Part shown: one piece after another, positions 13,501 through 23,800 of the stretch
Numbering within the stretch: position 1 is the first letter of the stretch
How the letters are laid out: each line of letters begins with the position of its first letter
Assembly (NCBI GenBank): GCA_963965975.1
Contig: OZ014419.1
Span: 4,119,677-4,183,676, forward strand
Direction: 5' to 3'
Source: Xestospongia bergquistia
Taxonomy: Eukaryota > Porifera > Demospongiae > Haplosclerida > Petrosiidae
Length of the DNA: 64,000 nt
Program-made: the position numbers and the translations under genes
Notes under the pieces: generated by a model
Database searches by the model: none
What the model saw: the letters and a program-made list of their open reading frames with translations, nothing else
What the model was told of the DNA's origin: nothing

Positions 13501-15780
13501 TACTGGAAATCTCTCTAAAGTCACTGGTAGTAAGTTAAACAAACACATTCAACCTGTGTTAATACAGTTAGTAGGTCATACTCTTCTATCAGATAATTAT
13601 AGTACACTTAGTTCAGGTAATGGTGGTACAGAACATCTCACTAAAGTCACTAAATGTAAGTTAAGGAAACTCGTTCAACCTGTGTTAATACAGTTAGCAA
13701 GTACACTTCACTCATATAATGGTGGTACTTTTAGCTCAGAATATGGTGGTACTAGACATCACTTTAAAGTCACTAGTAGTAAGTTAAAGAAACTCATTCA
13801 ACCAGGTTTAATACAGTTAGTAGATCATACTCTTCGCTCACATAATGGTGGTACTCTTAGGTCAAAAAATTGTGGTGTTGGACATCTCTCTAAAGTCACT
13901 AATTGTAACATTAAAGTTACTCATTTAACCTGTTTTAATACAGTTTGTAGATCGTATTCTTGACTCACATAATAGTGATACTTTTACCTCAAATAATGGT
14001 GGTACTGGATGTCCTTATAAGTCACTAGTAGTAAGTTAAAGAAACTCACTTAAGCTGTGTTAACACAGTTATTAGATCGTACTCTTAGCTCAGATAATGG
14101 TGGTTTCTTAGCACAGATAATTGTGGTACTGGACATCTCTCTATAGTCACTTATAGTAAGTTGAAGACACACATTCAACCTGCGTAAGTGCAGTTAGTAA
14201 CTCGTGCACTTCATTCTGATAATCGCGGTACTCTTAGCTTAGATAATGGTGGTGCTGGACATCTCTCTGAAGTCACTAGTAGTAAGTAAAAGATACTCAT
14301 TCAACCTGTGTTTATACAGTTAGTAATTTGTAGACTTCAGTCAGATAATCGCAGTACTTTTAGCTCCAATAATGGTGGTACTGGACATCTCTCTAAAGTC
14401 ACTAGCACTAATCTCACACAAACTGTGTTAATATAGTTAGTAGGTCGTACTCTTCACTTAGATAATGGCGGTACTTTTATGTCAGAAAATGGTGGTACTG
14501 GACGTCTCACTAAAGTCACTAGTAGTAAGTTAAATAAACTTATTCAACCTGTATTAATACAGTTTGTAGGTCACACTCTTCACACAGATAATGGTGGTAT
14601 TTCTTAGCTCAGATAATTTTGGTTCAGGAAGTCTCTCTAAAGTCACTAGTAGTAAGTTAAAGAAACTCATTCAACCTACGTTAATACAGTTAGTAGGTCG
14701 TACACTTCTCTTAGATAATGATGGTACTCTTAGCTCAGAGAATGGTGGTATGGGACATCTCTCTAAAGTCGCTAGTAATAAGGTGAAGAAACTTATTCAA
14801 CCTTTCTTTATACAGTTAGTAGGTCATACACTTCACTCAGAATGATTGTACTCTTAGGTCAGATAATGTTCGTAGTGGACATTTCTCTAAAGTTACTGGT
14901 AGTAAGTTAAAGATAGTCATTCAACATGTCTTAATAGAGTTAGTAAGTCGTACATTTCTCTCAGTTAATGGTGGTACTCTTAACTCAGATAATGGTGGTG
15001 CTGGACATCTCTCTAAAGTCATTAATTGTAAGTTAAATAAACTCATTAAACCTGTGTTAATACTGATACCAGGTTGTACTTTTAGCTCAGATAATTGTGG
15101 TACTGGACACCTTTCTAAAGTCACTAGTAGTAACTTATTAAAAATTCATTTAACCTCTGTTAATACAGTTAGTAGATCATACACTTCTGTCTGATAATGG
15201 TGGTACTCTTAGCTCAGATAATCGTGGTACTGGACATCTCTCTAAAGTCACTAGTAGTAAGTGAAAGAAACTCATTCAACCTGTATTTATACAGTTAGTG
15301 GGTCCTACACTTCACTCAGATAATGGTCGTACCCTTAACTCAGATAATGGTGGTGCTGGACTTTTCTGTAAAATCACTAATTGTAACTAATTGTAACTTA
15401 AATAAACTTATTCAACTTGTGTTAATACGGTTAGTAGTTTGTACTCTTGTGTCAGATATTGGTGGTACTCTTCGCTCACGTAATGCTGGAAATCTTTGCT
15501 CAGATAATGATTGTACTGGATGGATCTCTAAAGTCACAAGTAGTAAGATAACTCATTCAACCTCTTTTAATACAGTTAGTACTTCGTACTTTTAGCTCAG
15601 ATAATGGTGGTGCTCTTCCATCAGATAATGGTTGGACTCTTAGCTCAGATATCGGTTGTACTTGATTTCTCCATAAATTCACTAGTAATAAGTGAAAGAA
15701 ACTCATTGAACCTGTGTTAATACTGTTAGTAGGTTGTACTTTTTGCTCAGATAATGATGGTACACTTAGCTTAGATATTG

Positions 15781-15785
15781 GTAGG
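15781..15785. other. Probable 5-bp target-site duplication of the LTR element
   Basis: The five bases before the left LTR are GTAGG. The five bases after the right LTR (20874-20878) are GTGGG. They match at four of five positions, and both sides lie inside a 24-bp satellite submotif. This is compatible with the usual 5-bp duplication plus one later substitution. Confidence 0.6.
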
Positions 15786-16180
15786 TGTGAAGGATTAGAT
15801 AGAAGAGGTATGGTGCTACACAAGCACAGCTAGTCACCAAGTTGACAGGGTAATTTTAATATCACAAAAAGACTAATTAATTACAAAAGAACAGTGTTTA
15901 AATAGTGTACAGCACAAAGAATAGTGTAAATGAAAAAGTATCACTAGCGAAAAACTAGCGCTAAGAAATGTATATCAACACACTTAACATAAATTACAAG
16001 AACAATAGAGGTGCAAGTATAACATCTATTAACAACAATTGCTAATAAATGACACAATAGAGGTGTAAGTAACAGTTATTAACACTAATCCAAATAAATG
16101 ATAACTAAAATTATATACTATCACACACAATAACACTTATCACACACAATAATAACTAACATATCAATGAGTCCATCACA
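15786..16180 (-). repeat. 3' LTR of the retrotransposon
   Basis: 395 bp, beginning TGTGAAGGATTAG and ending GAGTCCATCACA on plus. It differs from the other LTR by four substitutions and two single-base indels, about 98.5-99% identity. It contains an imperfect tandem duplication of about 50 bp (both copies begin ACAATAGAGGTG) and a second short duplication built on TATCACACACAATAA. Promoter and polyadenylation signals are expected here by family, but I could not assign exact sites. Confidence 0.93.
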
Positions 16181-16197
16181 CTCCTCCTTCCTTCTCC
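16181..16197 (-). other. Polypurine tract
   Basis: Read on minus this is GGAGAAGGAAGGAGGAG, directly abutting the 3' LTR. That is the position and composition expected for the plus-strand DNA primer of an LTR element. The gag-pol stop (16207-16209) lies only ten bases upstream. Confidence 0.9.
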
Positions 16198-16206
16198 AGC
16201 GACAAA

Positions 16207-17500
16207 CTAGTTTGTCGCGATTCTGGACAAGGCATCTGCGTTTCCATTTTTAGATCCAGAACAATAGTTTACAACAAAGTGATATGGTTGGAGTGACAAA
16301 CTCCACCTAGTCAATCGCGCATTGTTTTCTTTTAAATGATTCAGCCATTTCAATGCACAATGATCGGTCTGAATTTATAAATTTACGACCCAGCAAATAG
16401 ACTCGAAAAGCATGAGTAGCTAACTTGATAGCTAAACACTCCTTTTCTACCGTTGAATATCTTTGTTGCCTCGGCAATAGCTTCTTACTAAAATACGCAA
16501 TTGGATGGTCATCTTCATTTTCGTCTGTTTGACTTAAAACTGCGCCGATTCCCCGATCAGAAACATCAGTTTGTAAAATAAATACTCGGGAAAAATCAGG
16601 AGCTTTCAATACTGGGGCAGAACATAATAATCTCTTCAGTTCCACAAAGGCTTTCCCACACTGAGGGGTCCATACTACCTTATTGGGAGCAGACTTCCTC
16701 GTGAGATCAGAGAGTACCGATGAGACAGTAGCATATCCTGGGAGAAATTTTCGATAGTATCCTGTAACGCCTAGGAAGGCTCTTACATCTGTCTTCGAGC
16801 CTGGTGTTGGAAATTGTTGCACTGCTTCCACCTTAGTAGTTTCAGGGCGAACCAAACCATTACCCACAACATGTCCCAAGTAAGTGCATTGACGCATCAC
16901 AAATTGGCACTTACTCCGCTTGGCTGTGAGTCCAGCTCTACGTAAATGTTTAAAAATTTCGATTAGGTAGATGAGATGGTCTTCCTATGATCCACTAAAA
17001 ACTAACTAAGTTTTTACTAAGTCGTCCAGATAAGCTGCTGCGAATGCACCACAGCCATCAACAAGGTAATCCATCATCCTTTGAAACGTTGCTGGGACAC
17101 CCTGTAACCCAAATGGCATCGCATTAAACTGATACAGGCCAAACGGTGTGTTAAATGCAGTCTTGGGACAATCTCTTTCAGAAACTAGAACCTGCCAGTA
17201 TCCACAAGTCAGATCAAAAGTACTGATATATTTACTTTGCCCTAATCCATCAATTAGCTCGTCAATCCTCGGCATCGGATACACAGTGGACTGTGACACA
17301 GAGTTTAAATTTTGATAGTCCACACAGAGTCGTAGCGAGCCATCCTTTTTGTTAACAATAACAATTGGGGACGCCCACTCACTTGATGAATGTTCAATAA
17401 TTCCACCTGCTAGCATCTGCTGCAGTTCTGCCCTTACCGCATCTCGGTAGGCATGTGGTAATCTATATGGTGGGAGACGAACAGGTAGAGCTGATCCTGT
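16207..17500 (-). pseudogene. Reverse transcriptase and RNase H region of gag-pol
   Basis: The RT core runs from about 17480 and includes the IVNKKDGSLRLCVDYQNLN block, PFGLYQFNAMPFGL and the catalytic YLDD at 17021-17032. Just after YLDD there is an apparent 12-base insertion carrying TAG at 17006-17008, then a second TAG near 16985. The frame continues through YLGHVV, the FLGVTGYYRKF connection block and an RNase H start with a TD catalytic pair and a conserved Glu in ECLAIKLA. Near 16373-16380 one extra base shifts the frame. The remaining RNase H motifs, ending at NADALSR and a stop at 16207-16209, are in the shifted frame. It is therefore not functional as it stands. RT lies downstream of integrase, which is the diagnostic feature of this element. 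Confidence 0.92.
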
Positions 17501-17719
17501 TTCAATGTGATGTACAGTCAAATTCGTCCTCCCCAGTGTATTTTGTAGCACATCTGTAAATTGCTTGATCACTCCATAGAGCTTCTCCTTCTGATGAATG
17601 TCCAGTTGTGTCCCAACTAATGGTTGTCCTTCTGGATATTCATTCCACACAGGAATCTCTTCCTCTCGGATATCATCATCTATTCCTTCCACAAAATAGT
17701 TAGTTTCGGACACTTTAGG

Positions 17720-18800
17720 CACATGAAATTTCCGCAACATATTCACATGGAAGATTCTCTTTCTCTTCCTCCTGTCATGCATATCAATGACATAGTCTAC
17801 TTTGCCAATTCTCTTCACTACCTCATATGGCCCTTGCCATTGAGCCAGTAGCTTACTCGTAGCTGTGGGTAGCAACACCAGTATCTGGTCTCCTGGCTGG
17901 AATTCCCGAACACGAGCATTCCTGTCATACCAGTTCTTCTGACGTTCCTGAGCTTGTACGAGATTCTGTTGAACCAGCTCTGTCATCTTCTTCAGCTTCT
18001 CTCGTGTTAGTAAGACATAAGACACGATGTTATCGTCTTCCAATTTGCTGGCTTCCCATGATTCTCTCAGTATATCCAGCGGTCCTCGTACATTACGTCC
18101 ATACAACAGTTCCAATGGTGATAACCCAGTTGACGCTTGTGGGACTTCTTGATAGGCAAATAGAATGTAAGGGAACAATTTGTCCCAATCTCTCCCTTCC
18201 TTTGTAGCCACCTTATGTAGCATTGTCTTCAGAGTTTGATTAAAACGCTCCACTAAGCCATCAGTTTGTGGATTGTATGGAGTGGTGCGTATTGGGTGGA
18301 TATGGAGTAGTTGGTACAATTCGGCCAGCAATTGTTAGGTAAAGTTACTACCTTGATCCGTCAGGATCTCCTGAGGCACCCCAACTCTGGCAAATACTTT
18401 GACTAGTTCTTCCACTATGTGTTCCGCGTCAATACGTTTCAGTGGTATAGCCTCCGGGTAGCGAGTAGCATAATCACAGATGACTAATATAAATCGATTC
18501 CCACTCCTGCTCTTGGGTAGTGGTCCAATAATATCCATTGCAATTCTCTTAAACGGTTCTCCCACAATTGGAAGAGGTATCAGTGGCGCACGTTGTACTC
18601 CCTTGTTATTAGACTTCTGACATTGCAGACAACACTTGCAATATTCTTACACATCCTTGTAGAGAGTAGGCCAATAGAATCTTTGTAGGATTCTACGTCT
18701 TGTTTTCTCCTTACCCATATGACCAGCAAGAAGAATCTCATGGGCTAACTCCATTACTTTCCTCCTACATGCCTTTAGAAGAACCAACTGCTTGACATCC
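17720..18800 (-). pseudogene. Integrase domain of gag-pol, upstream of RT
   Basis: The zinc-binding part has His residues around 18742 (ELAH...GHMGKEKT) and a CxxC after a stop at 18647-18649. The catalytic core has Asp at about 18533 (MDIIGPLP), Asp at about 18356 (LTDQGSNF) and Glu at about 18250 (GLVERFNQTL). Counting through the interrupting TAA at 18335-18337, the second Asp and the Glu are separated by exactly 35 residues, the canonical D-D35E spacing. A GPY/F-type C-terminal module follows (QGPYEVVKRIGKVDYVI, then HVNMLRKFH) to about 17723. The frame then runs straight on into the RT domain without a break, so integrase precedes RT in one polyprotein. Two nonsense codons inactivate this copy. 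Confidence 0.93.
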
Positions 18801-19129
18801 ATGTCTCCATCGTCTCTGCCTGGTTGTGTCCACCTTCTATAAAGGAGTCCGTCATGATGATAGAATTTAGATGTCATGAGACTGGGTGATCTATCTGCAT
18901 ATTTATGAATATTGAGTAACAACTCGTCTTGCTCTTGCAACTCCTTTAATGTTGCTAAAGACAATTCCAGTACATGTTTATCTAATTTCTCTTCATCTTG
19001 TTTCCAATATTGTTGACGAAGCTTTCTTTTATCTCCTCTCGTCAGCTTAACTTTCTCCTTTCCTAGAACGAAAATATCATTATCAAAACTGTTACCTAGG
19101 TTTATCATCTCTTCTTCTGAGTCTTCTCC

Positions 19130-19411
19130 AGTCAACTCTGGAACATCAGTCTCTAAGAGAACATCGACTGGTAACGTCTCTGATACAGCCTCCTCAATGC
19201 TGATTGGATGTCCGTCTATTTCGAGTTGAATCTCTGTGAGGGGATATAGAACAGTGTCTCTATGAGCACACCTACTAGTTACTGCATCTCCCTCCACAAT
19301 CTTGTCCTGTGGTACAAGGTCCTTGTGCACCATGGTTTGTGAACAACCAGTGTCCAGCACAACCTTTTCGACCCTCCTTCCCTCTACTAGACCAGATTTG
19401 TAGACATCTCT
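19130..19411 (-). pseudogene. Retroviral-type aspartic protease region
   Basis: The active-site motif DTGCSQT begins at 19354, in the same frame as gag and 20 codons after a TAA at 19412-19414. About 70 residues later is LPVDVLLETD. It corresponds to the second conserved protease block, usually LLG-D, with Glu where Gly is usual. A linker of about 120 residues with no recognised domain then leads to the integrase zinc finger. The protease would mature the polyprotein; here the upstream stop and the G-to-E change suggest loss of function. Confidence 0.82.
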
Positions 19412-20365
19412 TTAGACAAGTCCTCTCCCAGCTGGCCTTACGTGGCTCGAACCACAGAATAATGCCGCCGATGGGCATTTTAACGCAACGTGGCCCCTCT
19501 GTCCACAATAATAACATCTGATAAGATTATTACCTGTCTTATCCTCATTCTTTTGTGGGGTCTCAGCTGCCCCCTCTGTCTTACGTCCTTTCCGGCAGTC
19601 CTTCGCCAGATGACCAGGTTGCCCACAAGTATGGCAACGCCGTGGTCCGTCATTCCTCCTGTCCAGGTCCAAATCACATTTCCTGAACTGTTCATACTCG
19701 TCAGCAAGCTCTACTGCCTGCAGACATGTCGTGGGTTTCTTCTCACTAACCCACACTCACACATCTCTTGGAACAGCATTCAAGAACTGCTCCAGATGAA
19801 TCATTTCAGCCATCTCTTCAACTGTGTGACACTCCCGCATCCACTTTGCTTGAAGCTTGCCTATTCTCACAGCTAATTCACTGTTTGTCTCATCACTCCT
19901 ACAAACGGTTGCCTGAAATTTCTGGCGATACGCTTCAATGTTAAGATCGTATCTCGTAAAGATGGCAGTCTTGATCGCCTCATAACTCCCAGCGTCTGTT
20001 CTTGGCATAGCTGCAAATGCCAACTTAGCCTTTCCCATCAATTGTGGTGCCAGATACTGCAGCCAACGCTCCTCTTCTATTTGATGAGCCCTCATGATTC
20101 TCTCAAATGTCATCAAATACACTTCGATGTCATCCTTCTCTTTTAGAGGGACCAGCTTTACTTCCAGACACCCTGATATCCACGACGATGTCGTTTGAGC
20201 CCCTCTAACAATCTGCACTAACGATTCCATTTGCTCCTTCATCATATCCATCTGCGTTTGGACTTCCTTTTCTCTCTGAGCACGCTCGGCAGCAATTTCT
20301 TCCTCACGTTTACGCCGATCGTCCATTAACGCCTGTAAAATCTTTTCAAAACTTTCAGCCGACAT
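19412..20365 (-). pseudogene. gag with coiled coil and two CCHC zinc knuckles
   Basis: The start ATG at 20363-20365 lies 111 bases inside the right LTR. The N-terminus (MSAESFEKILQALMDD) leads into a charged Glu/Arg-rich coiled coil, then a capsid-like region (VYLMTFERIMRAH... EERWLQYLAPQLMGKA) and a second capsid block (LQAKWMREC). TGA at 19757-19759 interrupts the frame before WVSEKKPTTC. Two nucleocapsid knuckles follow, CHTCGQPGHLAKDC and CYYCGQRGHVALKC, both matching CX2CX4HX4C. A TAA at 19412-19414 separates gag from the protease, with no frame change. All pieces lie in one frame, so gag and pol were originally a single ORF. Confidence 0.92.
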
Positions 20366-20456
20366 TTCTTTATGTTGCTTTTAGCTACGTCCCGAGCAAG
20401 TTGTCATATAACCTGAAAATAAGCGTGGAAAGTCGAGTGTTTGTTCAACAATCGAG

Positions 20457-20474
20457 ATCCCGCAGCTGCCACCA
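20457..20474 (-). other. tRNA primer-binding site
   Basis: Read on minus this is TGGTGGCAGCTGCGGGAT, two bases inside the 5' LTR. It starts with TGG, the complement of a tRNA CCA end, and the plus strand continues upstream as a plausible tRNA T-arm (ATCGAGATCCCGC). I cannot name the tRNA isoacceptor with confidence. Confidence 0.85.
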
Positions 20475-20476
20475 AA

Positions 20477-20873
20477 TGTGAAGGATTAGATAGAAGAGGT
20501 ATGGTGCTACACAAGCACAGCTAGTCACCAAGTTGACAGGGTAATTTTAATATCACAAAAAAGACTAATTTATTACAAAAAGTACAGTGTTTAAATAGTG
20601 TACAGCACAAAGAATAGTGTAAATGAAAAAGTATCACTAGCGAAAAACTAGCGCTAAGAAATGTATATCAACACACTTAACATAAATTACAAGAACAATA
20701 GAGGTGCAAGTATAACATCTATTAACAACAATTGCTAATAAATGACACAATAGAGGTGTAAGTAACAGTTATTAACACTAATCCAAATAAATGATAACTA
20801 AAATAATATACTATCACACACAATAACACTTATCACACACAATAATAACTAACACATCAATGAGTCCATCACA
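20477..20873 (-). repeat. 5' LTR of the retrotransposon
   Basis: 397 bp, beginning TGTGAAGGATTAG and ending GAGTCCATCACA on plus. It is the upstream LTR for the minus-strand element, so it should carry the promoter. It differs from the partner LTR only by a base inserted in each of two A-runs and four substitutions, clustered around 20565-20585 and near the end. Confidence 0.93.
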
Positions 20874-23800
20874 GTGGGACTGGACGTCCCTCTAAGGTCA
20901 TTGGTAGGAAGTTATAGAAACTCTTTCAACCTGTGTTAATACAGGTAGAAGGTTGTACACTTCACTCAGGTAATTATGGTACTCTTAGCTCAGAGAATAG
21001 TGGTACTGGCATCTCTCTAAAGTCACTAGTAGTAAGTAAAAGAAACTCATTCAACCGGTGTTTATACAGTAAGTAGGTCCTATTCTTCACTCAGATAATG
21101 GTCATACTATTAGCTCAGATACTGGTGCTACTTGATGTCTCTCTAAAGTCAATGGTAGTAAGTTCAAGAAACTCATTCAACCTGTGTTAATACAGTTAGT
21201 AATTCGTACTATTCACTCAGATAATGGTGGTACTCTTCCATCAGATAATGGTTGGACTCTTAGCTCAGATAATGGTTGTAGTGGACATCTCTCAAAGGTC
21301 AGTAGTAGTAAGTTAAAGAAACTCATTGAACTTGTGTTAATATAGTTAGTAGGTCGTAGTCTTTGCTCAAATAAGGGCGGCACTCGCAGTGCATTTAATG
21401 GTGGTACTGGAAGTCTCCCTATGGTCACTATAAGTAAGTTAAAGAAACTCATTCAACCTGTGTTAATGATGTTAGTACGGAATACTCTTCACTTACATAA
21501 TGGCCGTATTCATACCTCAGGTAATTATTGTACTGGTGATCTCCCTAAATTCACTAGTAATAAGTTAAAGAAACTCATTGATTCTGTGTTAATACAGTTA
21601 GTAATTCGTACTATTTACTCAGATAATAGTGGTACTCTTCCATCAGATAATGGTTGGACTCTTAACTCAGATAATGGTTGTAGTGGACATCTCCCTAAAT
21701 TCACTAGTAATAAGTTAAAGAAACTCATTGAATCTGTGTTAATAGAGTTAGTAGGTCATAGTCTTCGCTTAGATAATGATGGTACTCTTAGCCCAGACAA
21801 TGGTGGGACTGCACGTTTCTCTAATGTCATTTGTAGTAGGTTATAGAAACTCTTTCAAGCTGTGTTGATGCAGGTAAAAGATCGTACACTTCGCTCAGGT
21901 AATGATGGTACTCTTAGCTCAGAGAATGGTGGTAGTGGCATCTCTCTAAAGTCGCTAGTAGTAAGTTAATGAAACTCATTCAACCTGTGTTAATAGAGTT
22001 AGTAGGTCATACTCTTCATTAGATAATTGTGGTACTCTTAGCACAGATAATCATGGTACTAGACATCTCTCTAAAGTCACTAGTAGTAAGTAAAAGAAAC
22101 TCATTCAACCTGTGTTTATACAGTAAATAGGTCCTACTCTTCACTCAGATAATGGTTGTACTATTAGCTCAGATACTGGTGCTACTTGACGTCTCTCTAA
22201 AGTCACTGGTAGTAAATTAAAGAAACTCATTTAACCTCTGTTAATACAGTTACTAGGTCGTACTCTTAGCTCAGATAATGGCGGTACTCTTCATTTACAT
22301 AAATGGTTGGACTCTAAGCTCAGACAATGGTTGTACTAGATATCTCTCTAAAGTCACTAGTAGTAAGTTTAAAGAACTCATTGAACCTGTGTTAATACAG
22401 ATAGTAGGTTGTACTATTCTCTCAGATAAGTGCGGTACTCGTAGCGCATACAATAATGGTGCTAATATGTGAATGCTGTTAGTAGGTTGTACTCTTTACA
22501 CAGACAATTGCGGTTTTCATATCTCAGTTAATCATGGCACTAGACATCTCTCTAAAGTCACTAATAACAAGTTAAAGAACTTATTGAACCTGTGTTAACA
22601 CAGTTAGTAGATCGTACTCTTTGCTCAGATAATGACGGTATTCTAATCTCAGATAATGGTGGTACTGGATGTCTCTCTAAAGTCACTAGTAGTAAGTTAT
22701 AGAAACTCGTTCAACCTGTGTTAATACAGGTAGTAGGTCATACACTTCGCTCAGATAACGACGGTACTTTTTGCTCAGAGAATGGTTGTAATGGACATCT
22801 CTCTAAAGTTGCTAGTAGTAGGTCAAAGAAACTCATTCAACCTGTGTTAATATAGTTAACATGTCGTAGTCTTCACTCAGATAATGGTTTTACTCTTAGG
22901 CCAGATAATGGTGGTACTGGACATCTCTCTAAAGTTACTGGTAGTAATTTAAAGAAACTCATTCAAAATGTGTTAATACAGTTAGTAAGTCGTACATTTC
23001 ATTCAGATAACGATGGTAATTTTAACTAAGATAATGATTGTAATGTACATCTGTCTGACGTCACTAATGGTAAGTTAAATAAACTCATTAAACCTGTCTT
23101 AATACAGTTAGCAGGTCGTACTTTTAGTTCAGATAATGGTGGTACTGGACATCTCTCTAAAGTCACTAGCAGTAAATTAAGGAAATTCGTTCAACCTATG
23201 TTAATACAGTTAGTAGATCGCACCCTTCAGTGAGATAACAGTGGTACTTATAGCACAGATAATAGTGGTACTTAACGTCTCTCTAAATTCATTAGTCGTA
23301 AGTTAAAAAAACTCATTTAACCTTTTTAATACAGTTAGTATGTTATACTCCTTGCTCAGATAATGGTGGTACTCTTCATTCAGATAATGGTTGGACTCTT
23401 AGCTCAGATAATTGTTATGCTGTGCATATCTCTAAAGTCACTAGTAGTAAGTTCAGAAAACTCATTCAACATGTGTTAATACAGTTTGTAGGTCGTACTC
23501 TTTGCTCAGATAAGAGCGGTACACATAATGCACATAATGGTGGTACTGGACTTCTCACTAAGATCACTAATAGTAAGTTAATGGAACTCATTCAACCTAT
23601 GTAATGCAGTTAGGAAGTCATACTCTTCACTCAGATAATGCCGGTACTCATAGCTCAGGTAATGGCTGTACTGGACATCTCTCTAAAGTCACTAGTAGTA
23701 AGTTAAAGAAACTCATTGAACCTGTGTTAATATAGTTAGTAGTTCGTACTCTTCGCTCAGATAATGTTTGTATTCTTAACTCAGATAATTGTGTTGCAGG

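Larger units (their letters stand above)
1..15785. repeat. 126-bp satellite array, left part
   Basis: Continuous tandem array already running at base 1. The typical unit is 126 bp; two near-identical neighbours at 24181 and 24307 in the right half fix that period. Each unit has a 78-bp block (containing CTCTCTAAAGTCACTAG and CTCATTCAACCTGTG) followed by 24-bp submotifs close to CTTAGCTCAGATAATGG plus TGGTACT. Two submotifs are usual. Three occur at about 1000-1070 and four at about 1550-1670. In the plus frame the unit reads roughly SKVTSSKLKKLIQP, VLIQLVGRTLHSDNGG, TLSSDNGGTGHL. One minus frame is also open. Many units contain stops or indels that change frame, so open stretches last only a few units; the longest, 13202-13963, covers about six. 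I treat it as non-coding satellite. The left end lies outside the window. Confidence 0.95.
15786..20873 (-). mobile_element. Ty3/gypsy LTR retrotransposon, Gmr1-like domain order, defective
   Basis: A 5,088-bp element lying on the minus strand inside the satellite. It has two LTRs (395 and 397 bp) with TG...CA ends, a primer-binding site, a polypurine tract and one gag-pol frame of about 4.16 kb. Read in element direction the domains are gag with two zinc knuckles, aspartic protease, integrase with HHCC, D-D35E and GPY module, reverse transcriptase, then RNase H. Integrase upstream of RT is not the usual gypsy order. It is the order described for the Gmr1-like group of Ty3/gypsy elements. Six in-frame stops (19757, 19412, 18647, 18335, 17006 and about 16985) and one frameshift near 16375 make this copy unable to encode a full polyprotein. 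Satellite units resume directly on both sides. Confidence 0.92.

Noticed and set aside
13202..13963. 253-codon open frame in the satellite as a protein-coding gene
   Set aside because: It spans about six consecutive units of the array whose consensus is open by composition. Neighbouring units have stops and frame changes, no start context or splice structure sets it apart, and the minus frame is also open.
17624..19876. Plus-strand open frames across the retrotransposon
   Set aside because: They are antisense to recognised gag, integrase and RT domains and have no family features of their own.
17006..20365. Reading the stops in gag-pol as programmed readthrough or an altered genetic code
   Set aside because: Stops of all three kinds occur at six places, one beside a 12-base insertion, and a frameshift is also present. 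Only a gag/pol boundary stop could be programmed. Decay is simpler.
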